Assembly (NCBI RefSeq): GCF_900302495.1
Contig: NZ_OMKW01000002.1
Location: 310,001-374,000, forward strand
Reading direction: 5' to 3'
DNA length: 64,000 bases
From: Pontivivens insulae
Lineage (GTDB): Bacteria > Pseudomonadota > Alphaproteobacteria > Rhodobacterales > Rhodobacteraceae
The notes under the pieces were generated by a model, which was given only the letters and a program-made list of their open reading frames with translations, was not told the origin of the DNA and did no database searches. Shown piece after piece: positions 43,860-52,944 of the stretch (the first letter of the stretch is position 1; each line of letters starts with the position of its first letter). The translations under genes and the position numbers were made by a program.

Positions 43860-43883
43860 CTTCTTGGTTCAAATATCCGCCCC
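43858..43883 (-). repeat. Intergenic repeat copy 4, inverted
   Basis: Reverse complement of copy 3: read leftwards GGGGCGGATATTTGAACC then AAGAAGAA. Twenty of 21 bases of the GGATATTTG-ACCAAGAAGAA core match copy 3. Confidence 0.85.
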
Positions 43884-43893
43884 GCAGGGCCTG

Positions 43894-43912
43894 CCCCGGC
43901 ATTGAGCCGGGG
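43894..43912. repeat. Palindromic unit CCCCGGC-ATTGA-GCCGGGG
   Basis: Perfect 7-bp stem with a five-base loop, just downstream of the stop of the leftward ATPase gene at 43920. The stem is identical to that at 28979-28997; a decayed relative (CGGC-CTTGA-GCCG) is at 28219-28231. Confidence 0.6.
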
Positions 43913-43919
43913 GCCGGTT

Positions 43920-46007
43920 TCACTCTGCCGCGTGGATCTGGATCACGGGCTCCATCTTGTCGAGCATCTCTTGGGCAAGGTGACATTTGATCTGATTGCC
44001 CGAGGGCAGATCGCGCATCGGTGGCACCTCGGTCTCACACAGGTTGCCTGACACTTTCGCCTTATGCTGGCAGCGCGTCTGGAAGGGGCAGCCCGGAGGC
44101 GGGTTCATCGCAGAGGGAATATCGCCGTCGAGGACCACCCGCTTTTTCTCCACCCGCGTATCCGCGATGGGCACAGCAGAGAGCAGCGCCTCGGTATAGG
44201 GGTGATAGGGCGGGGCAAAGACCTGTTCAGTGGTGCCCATCTCCACCACATGGCCCAGATACATCACCATCACCCTGTCCGCGAGATAGCGCACGATGGA
44301 AAGGTCGTGGGAGATGAACAGCATCGTCGTGCGGCTCTCGTTCTGGATGTCTGTCAGCAATTGCGTCACCGCGGCCTGCACTGACACGTCGAGGGCTGAG
44401 ACGGGTTCGTCAGCCACAACGACTTTCGGCGTTCCGGCAAAGGCGCGCGCGATCCCGATCCGCTGCTTCTGCCCGCCCGAGAGCTGGCGCGGCATCCGCT
44501 TGGCAAAGGCGCGCGGCAGCTTCACGAGATCGAGCAGTTCGAGCATCTTCTGCTCCCGCTCTTCAACCGTCTTGCCGATGCCGAATTTTTCAAGCACCCG
44601 GATGATCTGGCTGCCGATCTGGTGAGACGGATTGAGCGTGTCAAACGGGTTCTGGAACACCATTTGCACATCAGAAATCGTCTTCACGTCGCGGGCTTCG
44701 ATGTCAGTTCCGCCGATCTCCTTGTTGCCCAATGTGACGTCGCCATTTGTCGCGGTTTCCAGACCGAGCAGCACTTTGGCGAGCGTGGACTTGCCGCAGC
44801 CGGACTCACCCACGATGGCCAACGTCTCACCCTCGCGGGCTTCGAAACTGACGGTTTCATTGGCTTTCACGACGCGGGTTTCCCCACCGCCGAACAGGCC
44901 ATTGGCTGCGACCTCATAGTATTTCTTCAGGTTATCGACTTTCAGCACCACATCGCCTGCGGTCTTGCCGGAGCCTTCTTCTGCCCGGGGCGGCTTGGCG
45001 GCCCAATCGATCTCCTGCCATTTCAGACAGCGCGTGCCGTGGCGGTCGTCGCCGGGCACCTCATCCATCTTGATATCGGTCGCGTTGCAGCGTCCCTCCT
45101 CGAAATAGTTGCAGCGCGGGCCGAAATTACAGCCCGGCGGGCGCTCATGGGGCAGGGGGAAGTTGCCCGGGATCGCAATCAGCGGGGAGGCATATTTGTC
45201 CGCCCCCGGCAGCGGGATCGAACGGAACAGGCCCTGCGTATAAGGATGCCGCATCTTGTCAAATACATCCTTGATTGAGCCGGTCTCCACCGCCTCGCCC
45301 GAATACATCACGCACAGCCGGTCGCAGGTGTCGAGCACGAGGCCGAGATTGTGGGAGATGAAGAGCATAGACGTGCCAAACTTCTCCCCCAGATCCTTAA
45401 CCAGATCGACGATCCCCGCCTCGACCGTCACGTCGAGCGCCGTGGTAGGCTCATCAAGGATCAGTAGTGAGGGTTTCGACATCAGCGCCATGGCGATCAC
45501 GATGCGCTGCTGCTGACCGCCCGAGAGCTGGTGCGGATAGGATTTCAGCATCCGCTCAGGGTCGGGCAGGCGCACGGCCTCCACCACTTCGAGTGCTTGC
45601 TGATAGGCGTCCTTCTCGCTCATCCCCTCGTGGATCATGGGGACTTCCATCAGCTGCTTTCCGATCTTCATCGCCGGGTTCAGCGACGCCATCGGCTCCT
45701 GATAGATCATCGCAATTTCGGAGCCGCGAATATCGCGCAGCTCTTCATCCGACATCTCGTTAAGGTCGCGCCCCTTGAACTTGATCGAGCCGCCGACGAT
45801 GGAGCCGTTCTTGCCAAGGTCCTGCATGACGCCGAGCGCGACGGTGGACTTGCCGCAGCCGCTCTCGCCCACAAGGCCCATCGCCTCACCGGGCTGCACG
45901 GTGCACGAGAAGTCCATCACCGCCGGGATTTCCCCCGCACGGGTGAAGAAGGAAATGGAGAGGTTCTCAATCTCAAGAACCGGGCCGTCATAATCCCATT
46001 TGGTCAT
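43920..46007 (-). CDS. Fused DppD-DppF-type ABC ATPase
   Basis: 695 residues containing two complete ATPase domains. First: Walker A GESGCGKST near residue 52, signature LSGGQQQRIVIA, Walker B LLILDEPTTALD. Second: GESGCGKST near 412, signature LSGGQKQRIGIA, Walker B VVVADEPVSALD. Each half ends in the oligopeptide-transporter C-terminal region with CNFGPRCNYFEEGRC and CPFQTRCQHKAK, which may bind an iron-sulfur cluster or metal. Fusion of the two subunits is common in Rhodobacteraceae. ATG at 46007 follows AGGGAAACTTGAG. Last gene of the operon. Confidence 0.93.
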   Translation of the reverse strand: MTKWDYDGPVLEIENLSISFFTRAGEIPAVMDFSCTVQPGEAMGLVGESGCGKSTVALGVMQDLGKNGSIVGGSIKFKGRDLNEMSDEELRDIRGSEIAMIYQEPMASLNPAMKIGKQLMEVPMIHEGMSEKDAYQQALEVVEAVRLPDPERMLKSYPHQLSGGQQQRIVIAMALMSKPSLLILDEPTTALDVTVEAGIVDLVKDLGEKFGTSMLFISHNLGLVLDTCDRLCVMYSGEAVETGSIKDVFDKMRHPYTQGLFRSIPLPGADKYASPLIAIPGNFPLPHERPPGCNFGPRCNYFEEGRCNATDIKMDEVPGDDRHGTRCLKWQEIDWAAKPPRAEEGSGKTAGDVVLKVDNLKKYYEVAANGLFGGGETRVVKANETVSFEAREGETLAIVGESGCGKSTLAKVLLGLETATNGDVTLGNKEIGGTDIEARDVKTISDVQMVFQNPFDTLNPSHQIGSQIIRVLEKFGIGKTVEEREQKMLELLDLVKLPRAFAKRMPRQLSGGQKQRIGIARAFAGTPKVVVADEPVSALDVSVQAAVTQLLTDIQNESRTTMLFISHDLSIVRYLADRVMVMYLGHVVEMGTTEQVFAPPYHPYTEALLSAVPIADTRVEKKRVVLDGDIPSAMNPPPGCPFQTRCQHKAKVSGNLCETEVPPMRDLPSGNQIKCHLAQEMLDKMEPVIQIHAAE

Positions 46008-46026
46008 CTCAAGTTTCCCTCTCGTC

Positions 46027-46311
46027 TCAATCCAGTGTCGTCTGACCAAGCTCATGCTGCCGGACACGCGCGGCAGTGATGAGGGAGGTCAGGCTATTCT
46101 CGGGTCCGTCCGCACGAAACGCATCAAGCGCATCCATTGAGGACCATTGTTCCAGTATGGTCACCCGATCCGCTTCGATCGGATCGGGTGCCACGCTGAA
46201 GATTTGGCAATCGGGGTGAGCGCGCGCTGCACGAACCGCGTCGAGCGATCCTTCAATGAACGCGTCACGCTGCCCCGGCTTCACGTCAATCTCACCAGCG
46301 ACAATGATCAT
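46027..46311 (-). CDS. ABM-domain monooxygenase-like protein inside the ABC operon
   Basis: 94 residues. IIVAGEIDVKPGQRDAFIEG and TILEQWSSMDALDAF match the antibiotic biosynthesis monooxygenase (dimeric ferredoxin-like) fold, whose members include quinol monooxygenases and heme or aldehyde-handling proteins. It is separated by 19 bases from the ATPase gene and its ATG overlaps the permease stop (ATGA). It therefore forms part of the transporter operon. The reaction is unknown; it could process the imported compound. Confidence 0.78.
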   Translation of the reverse strand: MIIVAGEIDVKPGQRDAFIEGSLDAVRAARAHPDCQIFSVAPDPIEADRVTILEQWSSMDALDAFRADGPENSLTSLITAARVRQHELGQTTLD

Positions 46312-47459
46312 CAGTCCTTCAAACTCTGTTCGCGCAGGCTGTCGGCCAGCAGGTTCAGACCGAGCACGAGGCTCATCAGCGCCAGCGCGGGCGGTAGGGC
46401 GACATGCTCCACCGAGCGCCAGATCTTGCGACCTTCAGAGATCGACAGACCCCAATCCGGGCTTTCGGGGCTGACGCCCAGGCCGAAGAAGCCCAGCGTG
46501 CCCAAAAGGATCGTGGTGTAGCCAATGCGCAGGCACAGATCGACGATCAGCGGGCCGCGCGCGTTGGGCAGAATTTCCCAGAGCATGATGTACCAGGGCC
46601 GCTCTCCGCGTGTCTGGGCGGCGGCCACATAGTCGCGCGTTTTAATGTCCATGGTCAGGCCCCGCACGATGCGGAACACGGTGGGGGAGTTCACGAAGAC
46701 CACCGACACGAAGATGTTCAGCGTGTTCGGATCCATCGCAAGAATGCCCAGCGGATCGCTGTTGAAGGCGAGACCCATATACATCCACCCGCCCACAACC
46801 GCGACGGCCAGAAGCTGCATCCACAGCACATCGGGCCGCGTCTTGTAGCGCGAATAGAAGAACAGGAAGAAGAAGGCGATGGGGAAGAAAAACAGGATCG
46901 CGGCCATCGTCGTCGGGATCGGTGTGTCGCGAATGCCCGGCGTGACGAGCAGATAGAACAGCAGGATCACAGGGAAGGCCAACACCAGATTGGCCAGGAA
47001 CGTCAGTACCGTATCAATGATCTTGCCATAGAACCCTGCCGGAAGGCCCAGCGTGATGCCAACCATAAACGCAAACAATGTCGCGGCAGGCGCAATCGCC
47101 AGAACGGTCTGGGAGCCTTTGAGCAGGCGGGAGAAGACATCCCGTCCCAGGTTGTCGCCGCCGAACAGCATCACCTGACCTTCCGGGGTGAAGGCGCCAG
47201 GCACCGCGCGCTTCATGCTGGCGAATTGCTGCTGCGGGTCAAAGGGCAGCACATAGTCGGCCAGCAGCGCAGTTATGACCCAGAAGAAGACGAGCGCGAG
47301 GCCCACCATACCGACCCAGCTGTCATAGAGCTGTCCATAAAGCCCCAGCCGCTTGCGCAGCACAAAGCTCGTGCCCATCAGGGCGGCCAGCACCAGCCAG
47401 ACCAGCCAGAGTTCTACAAAGGCCTGTGCGAAAATCGCGCCAAATCCGAGAGGTTCCAT
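46311..47459 (-). CDS. ABC transporter permease, DppC/OppC type
   Basis: 382-residue inner-membrane permease. The first span is unusually far in (about 12-27), with another hydrophobic segment at about 45-65, then the binding-protein-dependent transport domain from about 110 with GDNLGRDVFSRLLKGS (100-115) and YVAAAQTRGERPWYIMLWEILPN (near 280-303, the EAA motif that docks to the ATPase). The protein is longer than the usual 300 residues because of a loop (about 190-230) holding FFYSRYKTRPDVLWMQ. The partner is the DppB-like permease 18 bases upstream. Confidence 0.9.
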   Translation of the reverse strand: MEPLGFGAIFAQAFVELWLVWLVLAALMGTSFVLRKRLGLYGQLYDSWVGMVGLALVFFWVITALLADYVLPFDPQQQFASMKRAVPGAFTPEGQVMLFGGDNLGRDVFSRLLKGSQTVLAIAPAATLFAFMVGITLGLPAGFYGKIIDTVLTFLANLVLAFPVILLFYLLVTPGIRDTPIPTTMAAILFFFPIAFFFLFFYSRYKTRPDVLWMQLLAVAVVGGWMYMGLAFNSDPLGILAMDPNTLNIFVSVVFVNSPTVFRIVRGLTMDIKTRDYVAAAQTRGERPWYIMLWEILPNARGPLIVDLCLRIGYTTILLGTLGFFGLGVSPESPDWGLSISEGRKIWRSVEHVALPPALALMSLVLGLNLLADSLREQSLKD

Positions 47460-47477
47460 GATCCTAGGTCCTCTTTC

Positions 47478-48449
47478 TTATTTCACGCGGATGCGCGGGT
47501 TGAGGTAGACATAGCCGATATCCGAAATCAGCTGTGTGATCAGCACGACCGCCACCGACACGACGGAGCAGGTGAGCAGAAGCTCGATGTCGTTGTTCTC
47601 AGCCGCCTGCACCAGCGCATCGCCAAAGCCCTTATAGCCGAACATCCGCTCCACGATGACGACGCCGGTCAGCAGCCACGGGAACTGCAGCATGATGACA
47701 GTGAACGGCGCGATCAGGGCGTTGCGCAGCGCGTGCTTGATGACGATCTGGCGAAAGCTCACGCCCTTCAGGCGGGCGGTGCGAATGTACTGCGCCGTCA
47801 TCACTTCGGCCATCGAAGCGCGGGTCATGCGTGCGATATATCCCATGCCATATGCAGCCATGGTGATCACGGGCAGGGTGAAATTGTAGAAGGTGATGTT
47901 CAGCCCGTTCCGCCCGGTGGCCGATGCAGCCGAGCCGTTGAGGTGGAAATCCCCGAACCACTCTTTGAACAGGCTCGCAAAGATCACGGTGAAAATGATC
48001 CCGGACACATATTCCGGTGTGGCGGTAGAGCCGATGGCGACCAGCGACAGCGACCGGTCCGTCTTCGATCCTTCGCGCATGCCAGCCAGCACGCCCAGCA
48101 GCAACGCGGATGGGATCATCACGATCATCACCCAGAACATCAGCGCGCCGGTCGCGGCGAGGCGCCCAGCAATAAAGGGGCCAACTTCCGTATCGAACCG
48201 GGTGGACATGCCCCAGTCGCCGGTCAGCACGCCACCCAGCCAACTGAAATATCTGTAGAAGAAGGGATCCGTATATCCGCGGTTCTCAAGCCAGAGCTGC
48301 ACTTCCTCGGGCGTCATGCGCATGTTGCCCGCTGACAAGGCCAGCTTGACGAGATTGGGTTCCAGATTGGTGAGATAGAAAACCACGAGGGTCAGGGCGA
48401 ACATGGTCAGAAGCATCACGCCGAGGCGTTTCAAGATGAAGATGAGCAT
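47478..48449 (-). CDS. ABC transporter permease, DppB/OppB type
   Basis: 323 residues. MLIFILKRLGVMLLTMFALT is the usual N-terminal span and RYFSWLGGVLTGDWGMSTRF the conserved region after the first loop. The EAA-like motif is YIRTARLKGVSFRQIVIKHALRN. With the DppC-like protein it forms the channel. It follows the binding protein gene after 78 bases holding a strong GC hairpin. Confidence 0.92.
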   Translation of the reverse strand: MLIFILKRLGVMLLTMFALTLVVFYLTNLEPNLVKLALSAGNMRMTPEEVQLWLENRGYTDPFFYRYFSWLGGVLTGDWGMSTRFDTEVGPFIAGRLAATGALMFWVMIVMIPSALLLGVLAGMREGSKTDRSLSLVAIGSTATPEYVSGIIFTVIFASLFKEWFGDFHLNGSAASATGRNGLNITFYNFTLPVITMAAYGMGYIARMTRASMAEVMTAQYIRTARLKGVSFRQIVIKHALRNALIAPFTVIMLQFPWLLTGVVIVERMFGYKGFGDALVQAAENNDIELLLTCSVVSVAVVLITQLISDIGYVYLNPRIRVK

Positions 48450-48483
48450 GTAACGTCCTGTAATCTTATTGGGAAACTGGATC

Positions 48484-48510
48484 GGCCGCGCCCGGGATCC
48501 GGGCGCGGCC
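48484..48510 (-). other. Stem-loop between binding protein and permease genes
   Basis: GGCCGCGCCCGG-GAT-CCGGGCGCGGCC, a perfect 12-bp GC stem with a three-base loop and no T-run. Such stems after a binding protein gene usually protect or attenuate the transcript so that the binding protein is made in excess over the permeases. Confidence 0.75.
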
Positions 48511-48527
48511 TGTCTTGTCGAGACGAC

Positions 48528-50171
48528 TTACGACAGCCAGGTGTCGTTGAGGTACATCTCAAAGGTCGGGTGCATGCCGTAGCCGTTCACCTGATCGGTG
48601 TGGTGCATGAACAGCGAGCGCCAGTAGGGCTGGATGATCACGCCCGAGCTTTGCAGGTTCATTTCGATCTGCTCCATGAGCACACGACGCTGATCGGCAT
48701 CGGCAATGGTCATCGCCTCGGTCAACAGCGTGTCGAACTCTTCGTTGGCATAGGCACTCTCGTTCCATGCCTCGCCAGAACGATAGGCGAGCGCGAGCAC
48801 CTGCACGCCAAGCGGACGCTGGTTCCAGTTCGTGGTGGAGAAGGGATACTTCGTCCAGTCGTTCCAGAAGGTGGAGCCGGGGATAACCGTCCGCTTCACG
48901 TTCATGCCCGCGTCGCGCATCTGCGCTGCAATCGCGTCGGTGGTGATGGTGCGCCAGTCACCGTCAATCGAGGTCAGTTCAAACTCGGTCTCTGCTTCAC
49001 CAACAGATTCCAGCAGGGCCATGGCTGCTTCGGGATCACGGGTGATCGCGGGCAGTTCGGCATATTCCGGGTGCATCGGGCCGACATGGTGGTTTTCCGC
49101 CGGAAGACCGCGACCGGACTGGCCGAGTTCCAGAACGACAGAGTTGTCCACGGCCAGCTGGATCGCGTTGCGCACTTCCTGCTTGTCGTAAGGCGCATTC
49201 TCGATGTTCATCCGCGCAACGATGGTGTTGGCCGTCGCCACCTCGGATTTCGTCAGGCCGAGATCGTCGAGAATGTCGACGAATTCCGGCTGCGTTTCGT
49301 AGTTGATGTGGATTTCTTCCGCCTCAAAGGCCGAGATTTCCGCCGACTTGTCGGTGCCGTAATCGTACATCTCGATCCCGTCGAGATAGACTTCGTCACC
49401 CCAGTATTCGCTGGCGTCGCGCTTCTCGAAGAAGGCGCTCTCACCCACGGCAAAGTCGGTCAGCAGGAACGGACCGGTGCCGATTGGGTTATCCGTCAGG
49501 TTCTCGGACCCGTCGAACGAGCGGTGAACGACCAGTGCCGGATAGTCGGCCATGCCCGGAATGATCGTGATGTCTGCGCGGGGCAGGGTCAGCTTGACGG
49601 TGTAGTCGTCGACGATCTCCAGAACGCCGTCGGCGATGTTACCGGTCTCGGAATCGACGAGCGTGCCCATGCGCGAGGCCATGGAGTTGCCCTCGACACC
49701 GCTTTCGCACCAGCGGGTGATGTTGTGGGCAACATCTTCTGCCGTGAAGTCGTCGCCATTGTTCCACTTCACGCCCTGACGGACGTTCAGGACGTACTCG
49801 GTCGCGTCATCATTGGCTTCCCAGCTTTCCAGCAGCATTGGCTCGAAGGTGAAGTCACGGGTGTAGCGAACCAGCGTTTCGCAGAACTGGCGGGCGACGT
49901 TGCCCTTCTGGGACCAGTCAAAGACGCGCGGATCGTCGACGGGCATAATGTCCATGGACACCTGGATTGTGCCGCCCATCTCGCCAGAGCGGTGCCCGTC
50001 CGCGAATGCTGGCTTTGCGCCCAGCATGTGATAGGCGCCTGCGGTCGTCATACCCAGTGCGGTCGCCATGGCGAGGAACTCACGCCGCTTCAGCTTGCCT
50101 GCGCGGACTTCTTCAGCCAGCTCCGGCAGGCGCGGGTGGATCGCACCGTCGTTCAAAGTGTGTTTGGTCAT
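48528..50171 (-). CDS. Peptide/nickel-type ABC substrate-binding protein, Tat-exported
   Basis: 547 residues of the SBP_bac_5 family. The N-terminus has a Tat motif ([15 protein letters not shown], about 27-41), an unusual route for this family. The family features [40 protein letters not shown] (about 127-146) and the C-terminal [20 protein letters not shown] are visible. It would bind a peptide or another amide compound in the periplasm and deliver it to the permeases. First gene of the operon. The ligand is not predictable. Confidence 0.92.
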   Translation of the reverse strand: MTKHTLNDGAIHPRLPELAEEVRAGKLKRREFLAMATALGMTTAGAYHMLGAKPAFADGHRSGEMGGTIQVSMDIMPVDDPRVFDWSQKGNVARQFCETLVRYTRDFTFEPMLLESWEANDDATEYVLNVRQGVKWNNGDDFTAEDVAHNITRWCESGVEGNSMASRMGTLVDSETGNIADGVLEIVDDYTVKLTLPRADITIIPGMADYPALVVHRSFDGSENLTDNPIGTGPFLLTDFAVGESAFFEKRDASEYWGDEVYLDGIEMYDYGTDKSAEISAFEAEEIHINYETQPEFVDILDDLGLTKSEVATANTIVARMNIENAPYDKQEVRNAIQLAVDNSVVLELGQSGRGLPAENHHVGPMHPEYAELPAITRDPEAAMALLESVGEAETEFELTSIDGDWRTITTDAIAAQMRDAGMNVKRTVIPGSTFWNDWTKYPFSTTNWNQRPLGVQVLALAYRSGEAWNESAYANEEFDTLLTEAMTIADADQRRVLMEQIEMNLQSSGVIIQPYWRSLFMHHTDQVNGYGMHPTFEMYLNDTWLS

Positions 50172-50556
50172 TCAACCTCTCCCAATTTTGTCACAAGACT
50201 TCAGCCCGGCTTCCCCCGGCAAAGACCAGTGACATTCATGTCGTGACGCTTTGCGTCTTGATACCAATTCCCTTGCGGGCCCCGTCCGGCCTGCTGTTCT
50301 CGCAGGTCCGCTCGCCATTGAAGGAAGGCGCCCTGCCAAGGTCAACAGCAGAGCGGAAAAGTTTTTGTCAATTTGCGACGGGGACTATTCAATTTCCGAC
50401 AATTCGAACCGGTATGACTGATCGGTCAGGATTATTGCTGCGCAACATCAGCCCTTTGCGCAACGCAATGTCGCAAATCGGGCGAAAATTGGTGTGCAAC
50501 CGCTTACACGGTTGGGTTGTGAGATCGGTTGTTCTGCGCAACTGTTGATATTGGCC
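50172..50556. other. 385-base gap upstream of the ABC operon
   Basis: No convincing gene. The leftward operon's promoter must be here. AT-rich patches are at about 50361-50405 (AAGTTTTTGTCAATTTGCGA, TATTCAATTTCCGACAATTC). No recognised riboswitch or clear inverted repeat. Confidence 0.4.
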
Positions 50557-51717
50557 TCAGGTCGCGCAGATCAGCTTTTCAAGTCCATGGAAGTGATAGC
50601 GGTCGGCATAAACAGGCGGCTCGATGATCCGCAGGTCAGGGCAACGCGCGATCAGAATCGGCAGCGCTGTCGCAACCTCCAGCTTGGCCAGCGGCGCCCC
50701 GACGCAAAAGTGCAAGCCTGCGCCAAGGCTCAGCTGCGGGCCGGGCGTCCGCGTGGGATCGAAACGGGCGGCATCAGCAAATACGGCCTCATCCCGATTG
50801 GCCGAGGCCAGCATCAGGCCCACAACCTCACCTTTCGCGAAATGATGTCCGCCAACCTCGACATCTTCCATCGCAAAGCGCGTGAACATGTGGAGCGGTG
50901 GATCAAAGCGCAGAATTTCTTCTGTCAACAGATCGGGATCGTGGGGATGCCACATATCGTTCGATATCAGTGTTTTAACGCCATTTCCTAATGCGTGCAC
51001 CGTCGCCTCATGCCCGGCATTGAGCAGAAGGATGCAGGTTGCGATCAACTCGTCCTCGTTCAACCGATCTTCGTCGGCTGCAATCAGGGCCGAGATCAGA
51101 TCTTCGCGTGGATCAGCCCGGCGTTCGGCGATATAGCTTTGCAGATAGGCGGTAAAATCCAGCGTTGCAGCCACTGCCGCATCCTCGACCACGCGGTCGC
51201 GGCGGACTTGATACATGGCCACCATCGCATGCGACCAGCGCAACAATTGCGGCGCCATATCTTCTGGCACGCCGAGCAGGCGACAGATCACGATGACGGG
51301 CAGGGTCTCACAAAAGGAAGACAGCAAGTCGCCCTCTGGCGGCATCTCGTCAATCAACCGGTGGGCCAAGGCCTCAATCTCTGGCGTCATCGCGGACACA
51401 CGGCGAGAGGTGAAATCGCGCATGACCAAACGGCGCAGGCGGGTATGTTCGGGCGGTTCCCGCTCCAGCATCGAAAGCCTGTCCACCGCATAGAACGGCT
51501 CAAGATGTGGCGGCGTCGGCTTGGGAAACGGATTCTCCCGCCCGAACCGCCGGTCCCGCAGGATTGCATTCACCTCCGCGTGCCCGGCGGCACAGGCATG
51601 GCCATACTCCTCCCAATGAAAGAGGGGCCCCGCGGCGCGGGCGATCTCGTAGAACGGATAAGGGTCCTGAACGAACGGGTGCTCAAGCGGGGATTGGGAA
51701 AGACGCGGAAGGCTCAT
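50557..51717 (-). CDS. Cytochrome P450
   Basis: 386-residue soluble heme monooxygenase. The oxygen-binding I-helix has AGHEAT (234-239), the K-helix ExxR is E267-R270 (EEILRF), and the heme-thiolate loop is LGAGLHFCVGAP with C338. The size and HTRLRRLVMRDFT (91-103) are typical of bacterial class I P450s that need ferredoxin and reductase partners; none is adjacent. Its ATG overlaps the stop of the trans-sulfuration gene (ATGA), so the two proteins are made together. The substrate is unknown. Confidence 0.93.
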   Translation of the reverse strand: MSLPRLSQSPLEHPFVQDPYPFYEIARAAGPLFHWEEYGHACAAGHAEVNAILRDRRFGRENPFPKPTPPHLEPFYAVDRLSMLEREPPEHTRLRRLVMRDFTSRRVSAMTPEIEALAHRLIDEMPPEGDLLSSFCETLPVIVICRLLGVPEDMAPQLLRWSHAMVAMYQVRRDRVVEDAAVAATLDFTAYLQSYIAERRADPREDLISALIAADEDRLNEDELIATCILLLNAGHEATVHALGNGVKTLISNDMWHPHDPDLLTEEILRFDPPLHMFTRFAMEDVEVGGHHFAKGEVVGLMLASANRDEAVFADAARFDPTRTPGPQLSLGAGLHFCVGAPLAKLEVATALPILIARCPDLRIIEPPVYADRYHFHGLEKLICAT

Positions 51718-52859
51718 GGCATCGCCTGCGCGATGGCCTGTTCCAGATCCGCAATCAGATCGCGCACATCCTCAATGCCGACGGACAGGCGCAACAAGGC
51801 CGGCGATACGGCAGAGCCGGGCGGCTCCACCGCGATCCGGTGTTCGATCAGGCTCTCCACCCCGCCCAGCGATGTGGCCGGGACAAAGACGCGGGTAGAG
51901 GTTGCAATGGTCCTGGCGGAGGCTTCGCTGCGCGCGATCAAGGACAGCATGCCGCCGAACCCGCCCTCCATCTGGCGCGCGGCCACATCATGGCCGGGAT
52001 GGTTGGGTAGGCCGGGATACAGCACAGCCTCGATCCCGTCATGATCGCTGAAATGCGTGGCGATCTCCATGGCGTTCCGGCAGGCGCGGTCCCAGCGTAA
52101 ATGCAACGTGCGTAGCCCACGGATCAGCAGATAGGCTTCAAACGCGCCCATCACCGTGCCTTGCAACGTCCGCACCAGCCGCATCTCATCCCACAGTGCG
52201 CCGGTGTCGCGCGTGCTCAGCACGCCGCCTGTCAGATCGGAGTGACCGTTTAGGTATTTCGTGGCGGACTGAAAGACGATATCGGCCCCCAAATCCAGCG
52301 CCCGCGTTGTCATCACCGGGCAGCAGGTCGCATCAAAGATCAGCTTCGCGCCTGTGGATGCTGCAATCTTGGCGGCAGCCGCAATATCGGTGATGTCCCA
52401 ATTCGGATTGGTCGGGCTTTCGATCCAGATGAACTTCGTCTCTGGGCGGACTGCCGCCGCCAGCGCGTCGGACTTGCTGGCATCAAAGTAACTCACGGTT
52501 ATGCCACGCAATTCCGCCATGCGGTTCAACCAGGTGATGGTCCCATGATAGGCGACTTTCGGACAAACGACATGATCGCCGCTGCGCAAGGTTTCAAACA
52601 CAGCGACAACGGCAGACATGCCAGAGGCAAAGAGCATCGCCGCCTCAGCCCCGTCCAGATCGGCCAGGACTGCCTCTGCGTGCTGCGTGGTCGGCCCGCC
52701 ATCGCGGCCATAGACCGCCCGGCCCATCGGGGCATAATCCGCATCCCGCGCGAAGGTCGAGGCAGGCTCGATCCCCGGCACGACCGCGCCATGGGCGGGA
52801 TTGATGAAGTGCAGCGCTTGCGCCAGCCGCGTGGCCTTATGCTGTCGATCATTGCTCAT
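51714..52859 (-). CDS. Cystathionine gamma-synthase/lyase family PLP enzyme
   Basis: 381 residues of the trans-sulfuration group. The PLP lysine is K201 in QSATKYLNGHSDLTGG and GGPTTQHAEAVLADLDGA (54-71) is the N-terminal cofactor region. Family members make cystathionine, cleave it, or release methanethiol from methionine; key residues do not settle which. ATG at 52859 follows GGGGAGAGCGGC, and a longer frame to 52916 lacks support. Coupling with the P450 suggests an activity on a non-standard amino acid or a precursor used by the P450. Confidence 0.87.
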   Translation of the reverse strand: MSNDRQHKATRLAQALHFINPAHGAVVPGIEPASTFARDADYAPMGRAVYGRDGGPTTQHAEAVLADLDGAEAAMLFASGMSAVVAVFETLRSGDHVVCPKVAYHGTITWLNRMAELRGITVSYFDASKSDALAAAVRPETKFIWIESPTNPNWDITDIAAAAKIAASTGAKLIFDATCCPVMTTRALDLGADIVFQSATKYLNGHSDLTGGVLSTRDTGALWDEMRLVRTLQGTVMGAFEAYLLIRGLRTLHLRWDRACRNAMEIATHFSDHDGIEAVLYPGLPNHPGHDVAARQMEGGFGGMLSLIARSEASARTIATSTRVFVPATSLGGVESLIEHRIAVEPPGSAVSPALLRLSVGIEDVRDLIADLEQAIAQAMP

Positions 52860-52944
52860 GCCGCGCTCTCCCCATGGTCTGGCTCTCCTTATGAGCCTCA
52901 GGGAACGGGGCGACAAGCGTCTGATTTGTCCAATCGGTCAGAAA

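Noticed and set aside
46404-48335. 643-codon frame opposite the two permease genes
   Set aside because: Composition is extreme (His, Arg, Gln, Asp) with no hydrophobic core; it is the complement of membrane-protein codons.
43920-50171. Nickel-specific importer
   Set aside because: The family name covers peptides, nickel and other ligands; nothing in the sequence points to nickel.
48570-50246. 558-codon frame opposite the substrate-binding protein gene
   Set aside because: No signal, no domain, and the minus-strand product matches a family along its full length.
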